Assembly: GCA_000961595.1 (NCBI GenBank)
Contig: LADO01000058.1
Location: 62,001-126,000, forward strand
DNA length: 64,000 bases
Direction of reading: 5' to 3'
Origin: Peptococcaceae bacterium BRH_c4b
Lineage (GTDB): Bacteria; Bacillota; Desulfotomaculia; Desulfotomaculales; Desulfocucumaceae
The notes under the pieces were generated by a model that saw nothing but the letters and a program-made list of their open reading frames with translations, was not told the origin of the DNA and did not search any database. A program made the translations under genes and the position numbers. Positions within the stretch are counted from its first letter, which is position 1. Each line of letters begins with the position of its first letter. Positions 1 to 9,474 of this stretch are shown one piece after another.

Positions 1-75
1 TCCTTCATTATGTAATTGATATCACTTCCTAGACCTATAACCTCCAGACACTTAATCGCCTTGCGAGTCGCACTA

Positions 76-375
76 AAAAAACACTTTTGATCCCTAAGGG
101 ACGAAAAGTGTTTTTCGCGGTACCACCCTGATTGAGCCTGATCTAGACCCCTCTTTATGCAGGTACAGGAATAAAATTCCTTATACCCCCTTCCTTTTAA
201 CGGTGGAAGTTTCCGTCTTGACCTACTTGCCCTAAGTGGTTTCAGTCAGGCAGTTCAAGGGTGAACCTTCAACGGCAGTTACTTTAGCAGCGCTTTCAGT
301 CCATGACACTGCCTCCCTGAGAAGCCCTAACGTTTACTTTACCCTATCATCACTTTACATATTCAATAAAATATT
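76..375 (-). promoter_or_regulatory. T-box riboswitch leader (gene lies left of window)
   Basis: The minus strand carries the T-box core AGGGTGGTACCGCG (complement of 116-129) followed directly by a terminator hairpin: a 12-bp stem, 77-88 pairing with 104-115, and a T run. Upstream are an AGTA-type motif near 330 and a CCGTTA element near 200, as in T-box stem I and stem III. T-box leaders bind uncharged tRNA and let transcription continue into aminoacyl-tRNA synthetase, amino acid biosynthesis or transport genes. The regulated gene begins at or beyond position 1; an ATG at 8-6 is a possible start. I could not assign the specifier codon with confidence. Confidence 0.88.
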
Positions 376-381
376 GTACAT

Positions 382-410
382 ATTGTACCAGTTTTTTTTA
401 ACACGATCAA
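382..410 (-). promoter_or_regulatory. Sigma-A type promoter of the T-box transcript
   Basis: On the minus strand TTGATC (405-410) is followed, after exactly 17 bases, by TACAAT (382-387). This predicts a transcript start near 375, just upstream of the T-box stem I sequence, which fits the leader's expected length of about 300 nt. Confidence 0.55.
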
Positions 411-496
411 CTAAGACAGCAACGACGTTACTGCCAAATAATAAAATAATTGTAGTTTGTAATCGAAAATGAGTTTATAATATCTAAGGAAGAAGA

Positions 497-520
497 CAGA
501 TATGTGTTTAGGCATATCTG
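497..520. promoter_or_regulatory. Perfect 8-bp inverted repeat, possible operator
   Basis: CAGATATG and CATATCTG are separated by 8 bases. It lies in the intergenic space between the divergent T-box transcript and the ior operon. It could be a dimeric regulator site or a small hairpin; nothing in the sequence says which. Confidence 0.25.
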
Positions 521-532
521 ATCTGCTCAAGA

Positions 533-829
533 ATAGGAGTCAGGAGTCAGTATTCAGAAGTCAGAATGAGAGAAGGTTGTTTTTCGTAGTTTTCTGGAGA
601 CTGATTTTTGAAGTTATGGCAGAAGCGCCTTGTTCGTGCTTGCTGTTTAGCAATAAAACTGTTTTTTAACATTGACCAAGGTTTTGTTAAAGAATGCCAA
701 TACTACCAAATTATCACGTAGGAGCTCGGATGGGAATGTTTTCCGAAACAAAGCTTATTGTAAAAAGTTGATCAATTGCTGAAAGCATATTCTTGGGGCA
801 TTCTGAATTCTGACTCCTGAATTCTTAAT
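533..829. mobile_element. MITE-like element with long imperfect inverted ends
   Basis: The left end (533-566) reads as short iterations of AGGAGTCAG and ATTCAGAA-type words. The right end (799-829) is its imperfect reverse complement, with the shared core TCAGGAGTCAG and then TATTCAG or AATTCAG. The roughly 230 bases between hold no credible gene. This layout fits a non-autonomous miniature element. Its right end touches an in-frame ATG at 828 that would otherwise extend iorA, which argues that the 828 start is not native. Confidence 0.5.
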
Positions 830-893
830 GGACCTAATAGTAAATGGTTCTTTGTCAGTGAGTAAGATCCGGGGAGTGAATGGGGGATATTTT

Positions 894-2651
894 ATGAAAA
901 GGTTGATGCTTGGAAATGAAGCTGCAGCCAGAGGAGCTTATGAGGCGGGGGCAACAGTTGCTGCAGCCTATCCCGGAACACCAAGTACGGAGATAACTGA
1001 AAACATGGCAAAATATGATGGGGTTTATGTAGAATGGTCACCAAATGAAAAAGTTGCCCTGGAAGTTGCCATCGGAGGTTCTCTGGGAGGAGCCCGCTCG
1101 ATCTGTTCAATGAAGCATGTTGGTTTGAATGTAGCGTCAGACCCTTTGTTTACAGTATCCTATACAGGTGTTAACGGTGGCTTAGTATTGCTGGTAGCTG
1201 ATGATCCGGGAATGCACAGTTCACAAAATGAGCAGGACAGCAGGCACTATGCCCGGGCTGCCAAGGTTCCGATGCTGGAACCTTCCGACAGTCAGGAGTG
1301 TCTGGATTACGTCAAACAGGCTTTTGAGATAAGTGAAAGCTTTGATTGCCCTGTTATAGTCAGATTATCCACACGAATATCCCACTCTCAGAGTGCGGTG
1401 AAAACAGGGGAAAGAGCCGACTATAAGCTTAAAGATTATAATAAGGACTTTACTAAATATGTGATGATGCCGGCAATGGCCAGGAAAAGACATGTTGAAG
1501 TAGAAAAAAGAATGCTGGCTTTACAGGAGTATTCAGAGACTACCGACCTGAATTCCATAGAATGGGGCAGTAAAAAAATCGGTGTGATCACCAGCGGTAT
1601 AGCTTATCAATATGCTAAAGAAGCTTTTGGGGATGTTTCTTATCTGAAAATCGGCATGGTCTATCCTTTACCTGATAAGCTTATTGCTAAGTTTGCCTCT
1701 GAAATGGAAACACTTTATGTGGTTGAAGAATTGGAACCGTTTTTTGAGGATCATATTAAGAAACTTGGTATTAAGGTTACCGGCAAGGATTTGCTTCCTT
1801 TAATGGGTGAACTGACTGCCCAATTAATTAAAGAAAAGATGCTCGGAGTTAAACAGGAAGTTAATGAACCGCTTGTTGACAATGTCCCGGTAAGACCACC
1901 TGTTATGTGTCCGGGATGTCCGCACAGGGGAATGCATTATGTTCTGCATAAACTTAAACTAACTGCCACCGGTGATATAGGCTGCTATACCCTGGGAGCA
2001 CTTCCCCCGACTGAATCTATTGATACCTGCATATGTATGGGGGCAAGTATTGGTACCGCCCACGGTATGGAAAAAGCCCGAGGCGCGGAGTTTGCCCAAA
2101 AAACGGTAGCGGTGATAGGAGACTCTACCTTCATCCATTCCGGCATAACTAGCTTGATAGATGTGGTTTACAATAAGGGTAACTCCACGGTTCTGATTCT
2201 GGATAATTCCATAACAGCGATGACAGGTTTTCAACCCAATCCAACAACCGGCTATACAATTAAAGGTGAGGTTACCAGGCAGGTTGATTTGGTAAAACTT
2301 GCCCAGGCCATAGGGGTAGAAAGAGTAAGAGTCGCTAATCCTTTTGACATTAAGGAATTTGAAAAGATTGTCAAAGAAGAAACCGCCGCAGCCGAACCTT
2401 CTGTGATTATTTCCAAAAGTCCTTGCGCTTTATCAAAGGACGTAAAATTTGGCGGAGCACTCAAGATAAATCAGGAGAAGTGCAAAAGATGCAAGCAATG
2501 TTTGGCCCTGGGCTGTCCGGCTATTGTCAACAAGGGAGATTTTGTGGAGACTGATGAAGCATTATGTGTAGGTTGCATGTTATGTACAATAGTTTGTAGT
2601 TTCCAGGCATTTGAGGAGACTGGAGAAAAGGCCGGTGCGAAAAATGGATAA
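894..2651 (+). CDS. iorA: Indolepyruvate:ferredoxin oxidoreductase, alpha subunit
   Basis: Oxidatively decarboxylates aryl-pyruvates (indolepyruvate, phenylpyruvate) to aryl-acetyl-CoA and reduces ferredoxin, in the cytoplasm, as a complex with IorB. The 585-residue protein shows the pyrimidine-binding domain at the N-terminus (AAAYPGTPSTE), a thiamine-diphosphate site (GDSTFIHSG with ITAMTG downstream), and two [4Fe-4S] ferredoxin clusters at about 530-569 (CKRCKQC...CP and CVGCMLCTIVC). I chose ATG 894 because it follows GGGGGATATTTT and gives the usual family N-terminus. An upstream ATG at 828 lies in the MITE edge. It is first in an operon with iorB, paaK and an ACT protein. Confidence 0.95.
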   Translation: MKRLMLGNEAAARGAYEAGATVAAAYPGTPSTEITENMAKYDGVYVEWSPNEKVALEVAIGGSLGGARSICSMKHVGLNVASDPLFTVSYTGVNGGLVLLVADDPGMHSSQNEQDSRHYARAAKVPMLEPSDSQECLDYVKQAFEISESFDCPVIVRLSTRISHSQSAVKTGERADYKLKDYNKDFTKYVMMPAMARKRHVEVEKRMLALQEYSETTDLNSIEWGSKKIGVITSGIAYQYAKEAFGDVSYLKIGMVYPLPDKLIAKFASEMETLYVVEELEPFFEDHIKKLGIKVTGKDLLPLMGELTAQLIKEKMLGVKQEVNEPLVDNVPVRPPVMCPGCPHRGMHYVLHKLKLTATGDIGCYTLGALPPTESIDTCICMGASIGTAHGMEKARGAEFAQKTVAVIGDSTFIHSGITSLIDVVYNKGNSTVLILDNSITAMTGFQPNPTTGYTIKGEVTRQVDLVKLAQAIGVERVRVANPFDIKEFEKIVKEETAAAEPSVIISKSPCALSKDVKFGGALKINQEKCKRCKQCLALGCPAIVNKGDFVETDEALCVGCMLCTIVCSFQAFEETGEKAGAKNG

Positions 2652-3219
2652 ATTAAGTATTATGATTGTCGGGGTAGGCGGACAGGGAACCCTTTTAGCC
2701 AGCAGGATTTTAGGAGTTATTGCCTTCAAAATGAATTATGATGTCAAGGTTTCTGAAGTGCATGGTATGTCGCAAAGAGGCGGCAGTGTTGTAACCTATG
2801 TGAAATACGGGCCAAAAATTTATTCACCCTTGATCGAAAAAGGTGAAGCCGATATCATCCTGGCCTTTGAGAAACTTGAAGCCTTAAGATGGACTGAGTA
2901 TTTAAAGAAGGACGGAATGATGATTATTAATGAGCAGGAAATCGATCCGTTGCCGGTAATAACAGGAGCGGCAAAGTATCCCTCAGAGATAATCAATACT
3001 ATAAACCGGCAATATAAGAATGTTTTCACATTGAATGCCTTAAAGATTGCCAGAGAGTGTGGTAATCTCAAAGCGGTAAATATTGTTTTGCTGGGTGTTA
3101 TGGCTGCTAAAACAGCTATCCCCAAGCAAATTTGGGATGAGGCTATCAGGGAAACCGTTCCCGCTAAGGTCCTCAATGTAAACATTGAAGCATTTAATGC
3201 AGGTTATCAAGCAATCTAA
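2644..3219 (+). CDS. iorB: Indolepyruvate:ferredoxin oxidoreductase, beta subunit
   Basis: This is the gamma-domain-type partner of IorA in aryl-pyruvate oxidation. The N-terminus IMIVGVGGQGTLLASRIL is the hallmark of 2-oxoacid:acceptor oxidoreductase gamma/beta subunits, and HGMSQRGGSVVTYVK follows. It is 191 residues from ATG 2644, a normal length. The start overlaps the end of iorA by 8 bases, so the two are translationally coupled. A longer in-frame start at 2611 lies inside iorA and has no support. Confidence 0.95.
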   Translation: MDKLSIMIVGVGGQGTLLASRILGVIAFKMNYDVKVSEVHGMSQRGGSVVTYVKYGPKIYSPLIEKGEADIILAFEKLEALRWTEYLKKDGMMIINEQEIDPLPVITGAAKYPSEIINTINRQYKNVFTLNALKIARECGNLKAVNIVLLGVMAAKTAIPKQIWDEAIRETVPAKVLNVNIEAFNAGYQAI

Positions 3220-3251
3220 ATCAAGCAATATCAGATCGGGGAGTGTTTTAA

Positions 3252-4553
3252 ATGAAGTATTGGAATGAAAAATATGAATGCATGTCAAGAGATGAAATGA
3301 CAAGTGTTCAATCGGAAAGACTCATTAAGACTGTTAATAGAATATACAACAATGTTCCTCATTACCGGGAAAAAATGCAAAAAATAGGTTTAGAACCGGG
3401 CGATATCAAATCAATCGAAGATTTACCCAAGCTGCCGTTCACTAACAAACAGGATTTAAGAGATACTTATCCCTATGGCCTGTTTGCAGAACCTTTAAGT
3501 AATGTAGTACGCTTGCATGCCTCCTCAGGAACCACCGGCAAACAGATAGTTGTGGGTTATACTCACAAGGATCTGGACTCCTGGGCAGATGCAATGGCCA
3601 GAACATTGGTCTCTGTAGGCACAAACAAAGATTCATTTGTTCATAATGCCTATGGCTACGGACTTTTTACCGGTGCCTTGGGTGTGCACTATGGAGCAGA
3701 AAAAATCGGCGCAACCGTAATTCCGATTTCCGGCGGTAATACCAAAAGACAAATTCAGACTATGAAGGATTTCGGCAGTACTATCTTGGCCTGCACACCA
3801 TCTTATGCTTTATTCCTGATAGAAGTAATGGAGGAAATGGGTATTAAAAAAGAGGAATTGCAGTTAAAAGCCGGTGTTTTCGGAGCAGAACCCTGGTCAC
3901 TCAATATGCGCAGTGAAATAGAAGAAAAGCTTGGCATCCTGGCAATTGATATCTATGGACTCAGTGAAATTATTGGACCCGGAGTATCAAGTGAATGTTC
4001 CTGTAAATCGGGACTTCATGTCTTTGAGGATCATTTTGTTCCCGAAATAATTAATCCGGAGACCCTGGAAGTTTTGCCGCCGGGATCAAAAGGTGAGATT
4101 GTCTTTTCGACAATTACCAAGGAAGCATTTCCTGTATTAAGATACAGAACAAGAGATATTTCTTCCCTTAATTATGAAACCTGTGCCTGCGGCAGAACCC
4201 TTGTCAGGATGAACCGGGTAACCGGAAGATCCGACGATATGTTGATTATCAGAGGGGTAAATGTCTTCCCTTCCCAAATTGAGAGTGTCTTGCTGAATTT
4301 TGGTGAAGTAGCTCCTCATTATCAACTGATAGTTGACAGGATAGGAAACCTTGATACCTTGGAAGTATGGGTGGAAATGACTCCGGTTTTGTTCTCTGAT
4401 GAAGTCAAAAAGCTGGAAGATATTGAAAGAAGGATCAGGGAAGAAATCGATTTCATCTTGGGTATAAGCGCCAAAATCAAACTGGTTGAGCCAAAAACTA
4501 TCGAGCGCAGTGAAGGAAAAGCTAAACGGGTTATTGATAAAAGAAATCTGTAA
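3252..4553 (+). CDS. paaK: Phenylacetate-CoA ligase (AMP-forming)
   Basis: Activates phenylacetate or a related aryl-acetate with ATP and CoA, or works in reverse to harvest ATP from aryl-acetyl-CoA. The 433-residue protein is an adenylate-forming enzyme. It has the P-loop-like motif [14 protein letters not shown], the A5-type motif [16 protein letters not shown], and a C-terminal subdomain with [20 protein letters not shown], all typical of PaaK. Start ATG 3252 follows CGGGGAGTG. It is 32 bases after iorB. Next to iorAB this points to aryl-acetate production or use rather than the aerobic paa pathway, of which no other gene is present. Confidence 0.92.
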   Translation: MKYWNEKYECMSRDEMTSVQSERLIKTVNRIYNNVPHYREKMQKIGLEPGDIKSIEDLPKLPFTNKQDLRDTYPYGLFAEPLSNVVRLHASSGTTGKQIVVGYTHKDLDSWADAMARTLVSVGTNKDSFVHNAYGYGLFTGALGVHYGAEKIGATVIPISGGNTKRQIQTMKDFGSTILACTPSYALFLIEVMEEMGIKKEELQLKAGVFGAEPWSLNMRSEIEEKLGILAIDIYGLSEIIGPGVSSECSCKSGLHVFEDHFVPEIINPETLEVLPPGSKGEIVFSTITKEAFPVLRYRTRDISSLNYETCACGRTLVRMNRVTGRSDDMLIIRGVNVFPSQIESVLLNFGEVAPHYQLIVDRIGNLDTLEVWVEMTPVLFSDEVKKLEDIERRIREEIDFILGISAKIKLVEPKTIERSEGKAKRVIDKRNL

Positions 4554-4590
4554 TTAGTAAAAAGAAATCAGTAAAAAAGGAGGAGAAAAA

Positions 4591-5022
4591 ATGTTAGTCA
4601 AACAACTTTCTGTTTTCCTTGAAAATAAGTTGGGCAGACTCGCGGAAGTTACGAAGATTTTGGGAGAAAAAGATATTGATATCAGTGCTTTATCTATTGC
4701 TGATACAACTGACTTCGGTATTTTACGCTTAATTGTTAATAAACCGGAAGAAGCAGAACAGATACTTAGAGAAAACGGCATTGCTGTAAGTTGTACAAAT
4801 GTTATTGCCATAGCGGTAGCTGATAAACCCGGCGCTCTTGCGAAAGTCTTGCAAATTTTGGATAATGTTTCAATCGGGATTGAATATCTTTATGCTTTTG
4901 TAGGGAAAAACAAAGATGAGGCCTTGGTAATTATCAAAGTGGAAGTCCCTGAGAAGGCAGTGGAAACATTGGAAAAAAGCGGTATAAGAGTGCTTTCTTC
5001 CAATGAAGTATATAAATTGTAA
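4591..5022 (+). CDS. Tandem ACT-domain protein
   Basis: Small cytoplasmic protein of 143 residues made of two ACT domains (about 1-70 and 71-143). The first has the characteristic NKLGRLAEVTKILGE pattern and the second DKPGALAKVLQILD. ACT domains bind amino acids and regulate enzymes allosterically. Such stand-alone proteins often accompany PaaK/IorAB operons in anaerobes, presumably sensing aromatic or branched amino acids; that role is inference. ATG 4591 follows AAAGGAGGAG. It is the last gene of the operon. Confidence 0.88.
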   Translation: MLVKQLSVFLENKLGRLAEVTKILGEKDIDISALSIADTTDFGILRLIVNKPEEAEQILRENGIAVSCTNVIAIAVADKPGALAKVLQILDNVSIGIEYLYAFVGKNKDEALVIIKVEVPEKAVETLEKSGIRVLSSNEVYKL

Positions 5023-5035
5023 CAAAACGGAAGTG

Positions 5036-5085
5036 AAGAAGGAGCCGTGCTGAAACTATAGTTTCAGCACGGCTCCTTCTTATTT
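5036..5085 (+). terminator. Rho-independent terminator of the ior operon
   Basis: A perfect 16-bp stem (5041-5056 with 5061-5076) with a TATA loop, followed by TTCTTATTTT. It is placed 18 bases after the ACT gene. Confidence 0.9.
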
Positions 5086-5089
5086 TCCT

Positions 5090-5795
5090 CTTTGTTCAAC
5101 CTCATTTTCAACAATGCCGCACCTAAAGCTGCTAATAAAGCCACAAAAGCTGATAACCACAAGTATTGTTACCAGCAACCCGGCCCTTTAGCTGGCCATG
5201 GCTTACGGGTCTATTTAATCCAGTGGCGGAATGTCGGGCGAGCTCCGCAAGTGGCCGATGATTATAATACTCAGTAGCCAGCCCCTGACTCCGGGGTGCC
5301 CTGGTTTTAATTGTCGCTTGAGGGCATTCCACCCGAGACGCTTTGGGGTCTGTCTGCTGCATTCTTTCCGGGTCTTTTGCTGTGGTATTTCTTATTAGCC
5401 AGGCTAAAGATAGTCTCCACAAAGGTGTTTCATCCAGGTCGGGTTTTGGGGTCGCCACACTGTCTTTCGTTTGGGTCAATGCAGAGTGTCATTTGGGGTA
5501 TTTCTCACTTGTTGGAACACTGCGGGGGTTAGCCCGCCAGAGTGTTATACTGTAAGGCAATCATGCTTTAATGCCTCAAGCACAATCTCTTTGTGCGGTT
5601 GATTGTTTTCAGTCCTTCGGTCAATCCGCCACCCCGTTTCGTTTGAATCTGTTACCTAAGATTATATCAGATTCTAACTTATTGCTATATATCCACCTTT
5701 TGCTGTGAGACTCTTCTTCAAAAATAACCTTTTTAAATAATAAAAAATCTATAATTAACTTCTGGCGGAGGAGTTGTCACTCTGCGGCCTAATAA
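5090..5795. repeat. Decayed mosaic repeat, copy P3; rest without a gene
   Basis: From about 5150 to 5330 this matches the module also found at 14339-14540 and 16728-16960. Shared words are CAGCAGCC or CAGCAACC, GGGTCTATTTAATCCAGTGG and GGGTGCC. Like the 16.8 kb copy it carries the insert CGGAATGTCGGGCGAGCTCCG, a short hairpin placed inside CCAGTGG. From about 5400 to 5530 it matches a second module, TTTGGGGTCGCCACACT then GCAGAGTGTCATT, seen again near 13140-13200 and 17170-17230. No coding signal or ribosome site is convincing. I see nothing definable from 5560 to 5795. Confidence 0.6.
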
Positions 5796-5836
5796 GTAAA
5801 AAAGCAATGATTTCATGAAAACATGCAATCATTGCC
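5796..5836 (-). terminator. Terminator of the liv operon
   Basis: GCAATGATT (from 5804) pairs with AATCATTGC (to 5835), with an inner CATG/CATG extension. On the minus strand the hairpin is followed by TTTTTTACTT. It lies about 100 bases after the livF stop. Confidence 0.75.
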
Positions 5837-5937
5837 TCACTCAGGCAACAGTTTATAATTTTCCTTATATATAACCGTTTCCTGGTTCTCACCAATAAGC
5901 CTTATGACTTTGTTTACCGTCAATGATGTTAAGGCAG

Positions 5938-6711
5938 TTATATTAATACCTTCGGTACGGCATAATCCTCGCAACTATCCTCACGCACGGGTCGCATATA
6001 CCCTTTGCCCAGATAGGCCTGCTGCATCCGATGATCTTTCTTCAAATCCTCCGGGCTGCCTTCCAGCACGATCTGCCCATGATCCATCACATATACCCGA
6101 TCAGCCACCTGCATCGCCGCCCTGGCATTCTGTTCCACCAGAAGTATGGTGGTCCCTAACTTTTTCAAATCATCCAGGGTTTTGAAAATTTCCTTAACCA
6201 AAAGCGGGGCCAAGCCCAGGGAAGGTTCATCCAGCAGCAACACCTTAGGCTTACTCATCAGCCCCCTGCCTATGGCCAGCATTTGCTGCATACCTCCGCT
6301 CAGGCCTCCTGCCGGGTCCTGCAGCCGATCCGACAGGGCAGGAAAAATTGTAAGTATATAATCCATGTCCGTCTTTATTTCCCGGCGGTTTCCTCCCCAG
6401 CGGGGGTAAGCGCCCAGCAGCAGATTGTCCTCCACGGTAAGGGAGTCAAAAATCTGCCGGTGTTCAGGCACCAGGCAAACCCCCTGCCGGACTATTTTTT
6501 CCGCCGGCATCCGCTGTATCGGCAGGCCTTCCAGCAATACCTCCCCTTCGGAACAGGAATATATACCTGCCACCGTCCCCAGCAGGGTGCTCTTGCCGGC
6601 CCCATTGGCACCCACCACAGCCACCAGATGGCTAGCGGGAACTCGAAAGCTGACCCCCTTTAGAGCATAATTCCAGCCATGGCGGGTGTGAAGATTTTTC
6701 ACTTCCAGCAA
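5938..6711 (-). CDS. livF: Branched-chain amino acid ABC transporter, ATPase LivF
   Basis: One of two cytoplasmic ATPases driving a high-affinity importer of the LivFGHMK type. The 257-residue protein has Walker A GANGAGKST, signature LSGGMQQM, Walker B VLLLDEPSLGL and the H-loop region. I start at TTG 6711, giving MLEVKNLHTRHG, because AGGAGG lies 9 bases upstream and this matches LivF N-termini. An ATG at 6729 lies inside livG and before the ribosome site. It starts 1 base after the livG stop. The C-terminus runs about 20 residues past the usual end. Confidence 0.93.
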   Translation of the reverse strand: MLEVKNLHTRHGWNYALKGVSFRVPASHLVAVVGANGAGKSTLLGTVAGIYSCSEGEVLLEGLPIQRMPAEKIVRQGVCLVPEHRQIFDSLTVEDNLLLGAYPRWGGNRREIKTDMDYILTIFPALSDRLQDPAGGLSGGMQQMLAIGRGLMSKPKVLLLDEPSLGLAPLLVKEIFKTLDDLKKLGTTILLVEQNARAAMQVADRVYVMDHGQIVLEGSPEDLKKDHRMQQAYLGKGYMRPVREDSCEDYAVPKVLI

Positions 6712-6712
6712 A

Positions 6713-7477
6713 TCAAAAAACCTCCTCACCCAGGTAGGCTGAGATCACCTGTGCATCGTTCTGAATATCCTCAGGTGTACCTTCCGCCAGTTTTGATCCG
6801 TGGTCCAGCACTACAATACGGTGGGCTACTGTCATGACCATCTCCATATTGTGTTCTACCAGCAGCACCGTGGTACCCATATCCGGCAGACCGGCAACCA
6901 GTTCGCCCAGGCGGTTGGTTTCCCCCTGGTTCATTCCGGCGGCAGGTTCATCCAGCAGGATTAGTTCCGGCTCCATAGCCATGGCCCGGGCGATTTCCAA
7001 CAACCGCTGTTCCCCGTAAGGCAATACCTCGGCGGGATAATTCTCTTTTCCCGGCAGCCCCACAAGTTCAAGGGAGGACATGGCCCGGCTGTATATGGAT
7101 TTCTCCTCGGCAGCCACGCCCGGCCAGCGCAGGCCCGCCTGCAACATCCCCTTTTTCCCCCTGCGGTGGGCGCCCACCATGACATTTTCTACCACGCTCA
7201 TATTGCGGAAAAGCTGCAGATTCTGAAATGTTCTGGTAATTCCCAGGGCGGCAATTTTCTCCGGTGTTAGCCCGCCAATTTCAGCGCCTTTATAAGTAAT
7301 GCTTCCGGAGTCCGGGCTTACCACACCGGATATCAGATTAAACAGAGTGGTTTTACCGGCCCCGTTAGGCCCTATAATAGCCACAATTTCACCCTGTTCC
7401 ACATGGAAATCAACAAAATTAACTGCGGTTACCCCACCGAAATGTCTGGTTAGCCGGTTAACGCCGAGCAAAGTCAT
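6713..7477 (-). CDS. livG: Branched-chain amino acid ABC transporter, ATPase LivG
   Basis: The second ATPase of the LivFGHMK importer. The 254 residues include Walker [10 protein letters not shown], the LivG-type [12 protein letters not shown]-loop region, signature [14 protein letters not shown], and Walker [13 protein letters not shown]. The start overlaps the livM stop in an ATGA, with GGGAGG upstream, so translation is coupled. Confidence 0.94.
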   Translation of the reverse strand: MTLLGVNRLTRHFGGVTAVNFVDFHVEQGEIVAIIGPNGAGKTTLFNLISGVVSPDSGSITYKGAEIGGLTPEKIAALGITRTFQNLQLFRNMSVVENVMVGAHRRGKKGMLQAGLRWPGVAAEEKSIYSRAMSSLELVGLPGKENYPAEVLPYGEQRLLEIARAMAMEPELILLDEPAAGMNQGETNRLGELVAGLPDMGTTVLLVEHNMEMVMTVAHRIVVLDHGSKLAEGTPEDIQNDAQVISAYLGEEVF

Positions 7478-8547
7478 TTGGATAACCTCCCGCTGCCCGC
7501 CGACGGCAATATATCTTCAGGCGCCTTATCCGGATCTGTAACTGTGCCCGGGCTTGCAGCGTGACTGCGCCTGACCCACCAGTCCTTAACTCCCCCGGTA
7601 AGACCGCCGGGCATGAAAATCATCACAGCCACCAGAATCAGGCCGAAAAAAATAATTTCAAACTCCCCCCCGGCAGTGGGCAGCAAAATGGGCACCACTG
7701 CCCGGAGCAGTTCCGTCAACATGAGCACGGCAGCCACGCCGAATAGAGGCCCCCAGATGCTGGCCAGTCCGCCAATGGCCGCCATGAGAACGAATTCTAC
7801 CGAGGCCTGAAAACCGAATGGAGAGGGGCTGATAAAAGTGACATAATGGGCGTAAAGGCTGCCGGCAACGCTGCCGTACACTGCGCTTACCACGAACACC
7901 TGTATTTTATATTTGTAGGCCGGTACCCCCATACATGCAGCGGCCAATTCACTGCCGTGCAGAGCGCGCAAAGCCCTGCCAATCCTGGAATCAACCACGT
8001 TCCGGGCAAAAACCACGGCAACAAACACAAAAAACCATACCAGATAATAATAACTTACCTCACTGCTGAATACCCAGCCCCCGATGGTAAAATAAGGAAT
8101 ACCGGAGAATCCCGAAGGCCCTCCGGTAAGATTTACCTGCTCGTTGAAAAAAATATATACAATTACCCCTGCCCCCAGTGTAGCCAGGGCCAGATAATGC
8201 TCCCTCAGTTTCAGGGTTGAAGCCCCTATGACATAAGCTACCAGAGCGGTTATCAATGCTGCCGCAAGCATAGCCGGCAGGGGTTCCCACCCCCAGTTTA
8301 CCGTTAGTAATCCCGAACCATACGCCCCCAATCCATAAAAAGCGGCATGGCCCAGGGAAACTTGACCGGCGTAACCCATCAATAGACAAAGCCCGATGAC
8401 CACAATGGAGTATATACCTATCAGTACAATATTGCCAAGATAATAGGTATTGGTTATTAATAGGGGTATAACAGCAACCATCAGCATAAAAAGTATTTGT
8501 GCTATACACTTGAAGTAATTTTTTTTAGCCCGTTCCTTTTGCTTCAC
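7474..8547 (-). CDS. livM: Branched-chain amino acid ABC transporter, permease LivM
   Basis: Inner-membrane permease, 357 residues from GTG 8547, with about ten hydrophobic segments. It carries the LivM-type central loop SRIGRALRALHGSELAA, the ATPase contact region, and a hydrophilic C-terminal tail of about 40 residues. It is flanked by livH (28 bases upstream) and livG (4-base overlap). Confidence 0.93.
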   Translation of the reverse strand: MKQKERAKKNYFKCIAQILFMLMVAVIPLLITNTYYLGNIVLIGIYSIVVIGLCLLMGYAGQVSLGHAAFYGLGAYGSGLLTVNWGWEPLPAMLAAALITALVAYVIGASTLKLREHYLALATLGAGVIVYIFFNEQVNLTGGPSGFSGIPYFTIGGWVFSSEVSYYYLVWFFVFVAVVFARNVVDSRIGRALRALHGSELAAACMGVPAYKYKIQVFVVSAVYGSVAGSLYAHYVTFISPSPFGFQASVEFVLMAAIGGLASIWGPLFGVAAVLMLTELLRAVVPILLPTAGGEFEIIFFGLILVAVMIFMPGGLTGGVKDWWVRRSHAASPGTVTDPDKAPEDILPSAGSGRLSK

Positions 8548-8574
8548 CTTCCGACCCCCGGGTTGTTATATTGT

Positions 8575-9453
8575 TTATACCCTTTTACCGTCTGGCTTAC
8601 CAAGCAGGCCCTCTGGTCTTTTCAAAAGCACCAGCAAAAGAATAAGGAAGGAAATGGCATCTTTATAGCCGGAAGAAATCAGCCCGGCGCCCATTGCTTC
8701 CAGGATGCCCAGCAAAAAACCACCCAGCACTGCTCCGGTGGTGCTGGTGAGGCCACCCAGCACCGCAGCAACAAAACCCTTTAAACCCAACATAAGGCCC
8801 ATGTCATAAGTTGCTGTAGTTGTCGGGGTAATAACTATGCCGGCCAGGGCCCCCAGCATGGCGCTCAGGGTAAAACAAAACAGCGACATGCGCTGGGGGC
8901 TGATACCCATAAGCCTTGCCGCTACACGGTTAATGGCACAGGCCTTCAGGGCCTTACCCATAACTGTGCGCTCAAAAAAAGCAAAAAGCAGGGAAACTGC
9001 CAGCAGACTCAGACATAATACCCAGACGCTCTGTTTATTCATAGTCGCACCCAGTACATATAGGGGCTCTCCGGAAGAAAAAGAAGGTAGCGGGTAAGAC
9101 TGAGTCCCCCAGATTAAGAGGGCGACCCCACGGACAGCCACGGAAAAACCTATGGTAATAATTATGACGGTGACCACCGGGGAATTGCGGGCGGGATAAA
9201 TTACCGCCCGCTCAAACAACGCCCCGAACAGTCCCACCAGTAATATGGAGGCAATTATGGCCGCCCAGAGTCCCGTGCCACCCTTGACCATGCTGGCGGT
9301 AATCAGTGCCCCCAGCATGACAAATTCCCCCTGGGTGAAGTTTATATGCCCGGTTACCGTGTATATGGTCACAAAGCCCAGGGCAATAAGCGCGTATATT
9401 CCTCCCAGAGTTAATCCGGTGAGCAAGAATTGCATCAACTCGTTAATATGCAT
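8575..9453 (-). CDS. livH: Branched-chain amino acid ABC transporter, permease LivH
   Basis: Inner-membrane permease, 292 residues, about eight hydrophobic segments. The N-terminus LTGLTLGGIYALIALGFV is typical of LivH and the cytoplasmic ATPase-docking loop reads MGKALKACAINRVAARLMG. It follows livK by 21 bases in the same operon and pairs with LivM to form the transmembrane channel. Confidence 0.94.
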   Translation of the reverse strand: MHINELMQFLLTGLTLGGIYALIALGFVTIYTVTGHINFTQGEFVMLGALITASMVKGGTGLWAAIIASILLVGLFGALFERAVIYPARNSPVVTVIIITIGFSVAVRGVALLIWGTQSYPLPSFSSGEPLYVLGATMNKQSVWVLCLSLLAVSLLFAFFERTVMGKALKACAINRVAARLMGISPQRMSLFCFTLSAMLGALAGIVITPTTTATYDMGLMLGLKGFVAAVLGGLTSTTGAVLGGFLLGILEAMGAGLISSGYKDAISFLILLLVLLKRPEGLLGKPDGKRV

Positions 9454-9474
9454 CGGGCATAACCCCGTTCCGTC

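Noticed and set aside
5132-5479. 115-codon minus frame and overlapping plus frames
   Set aside because: They coincide with decayed repeat P3 and show no coding signals.
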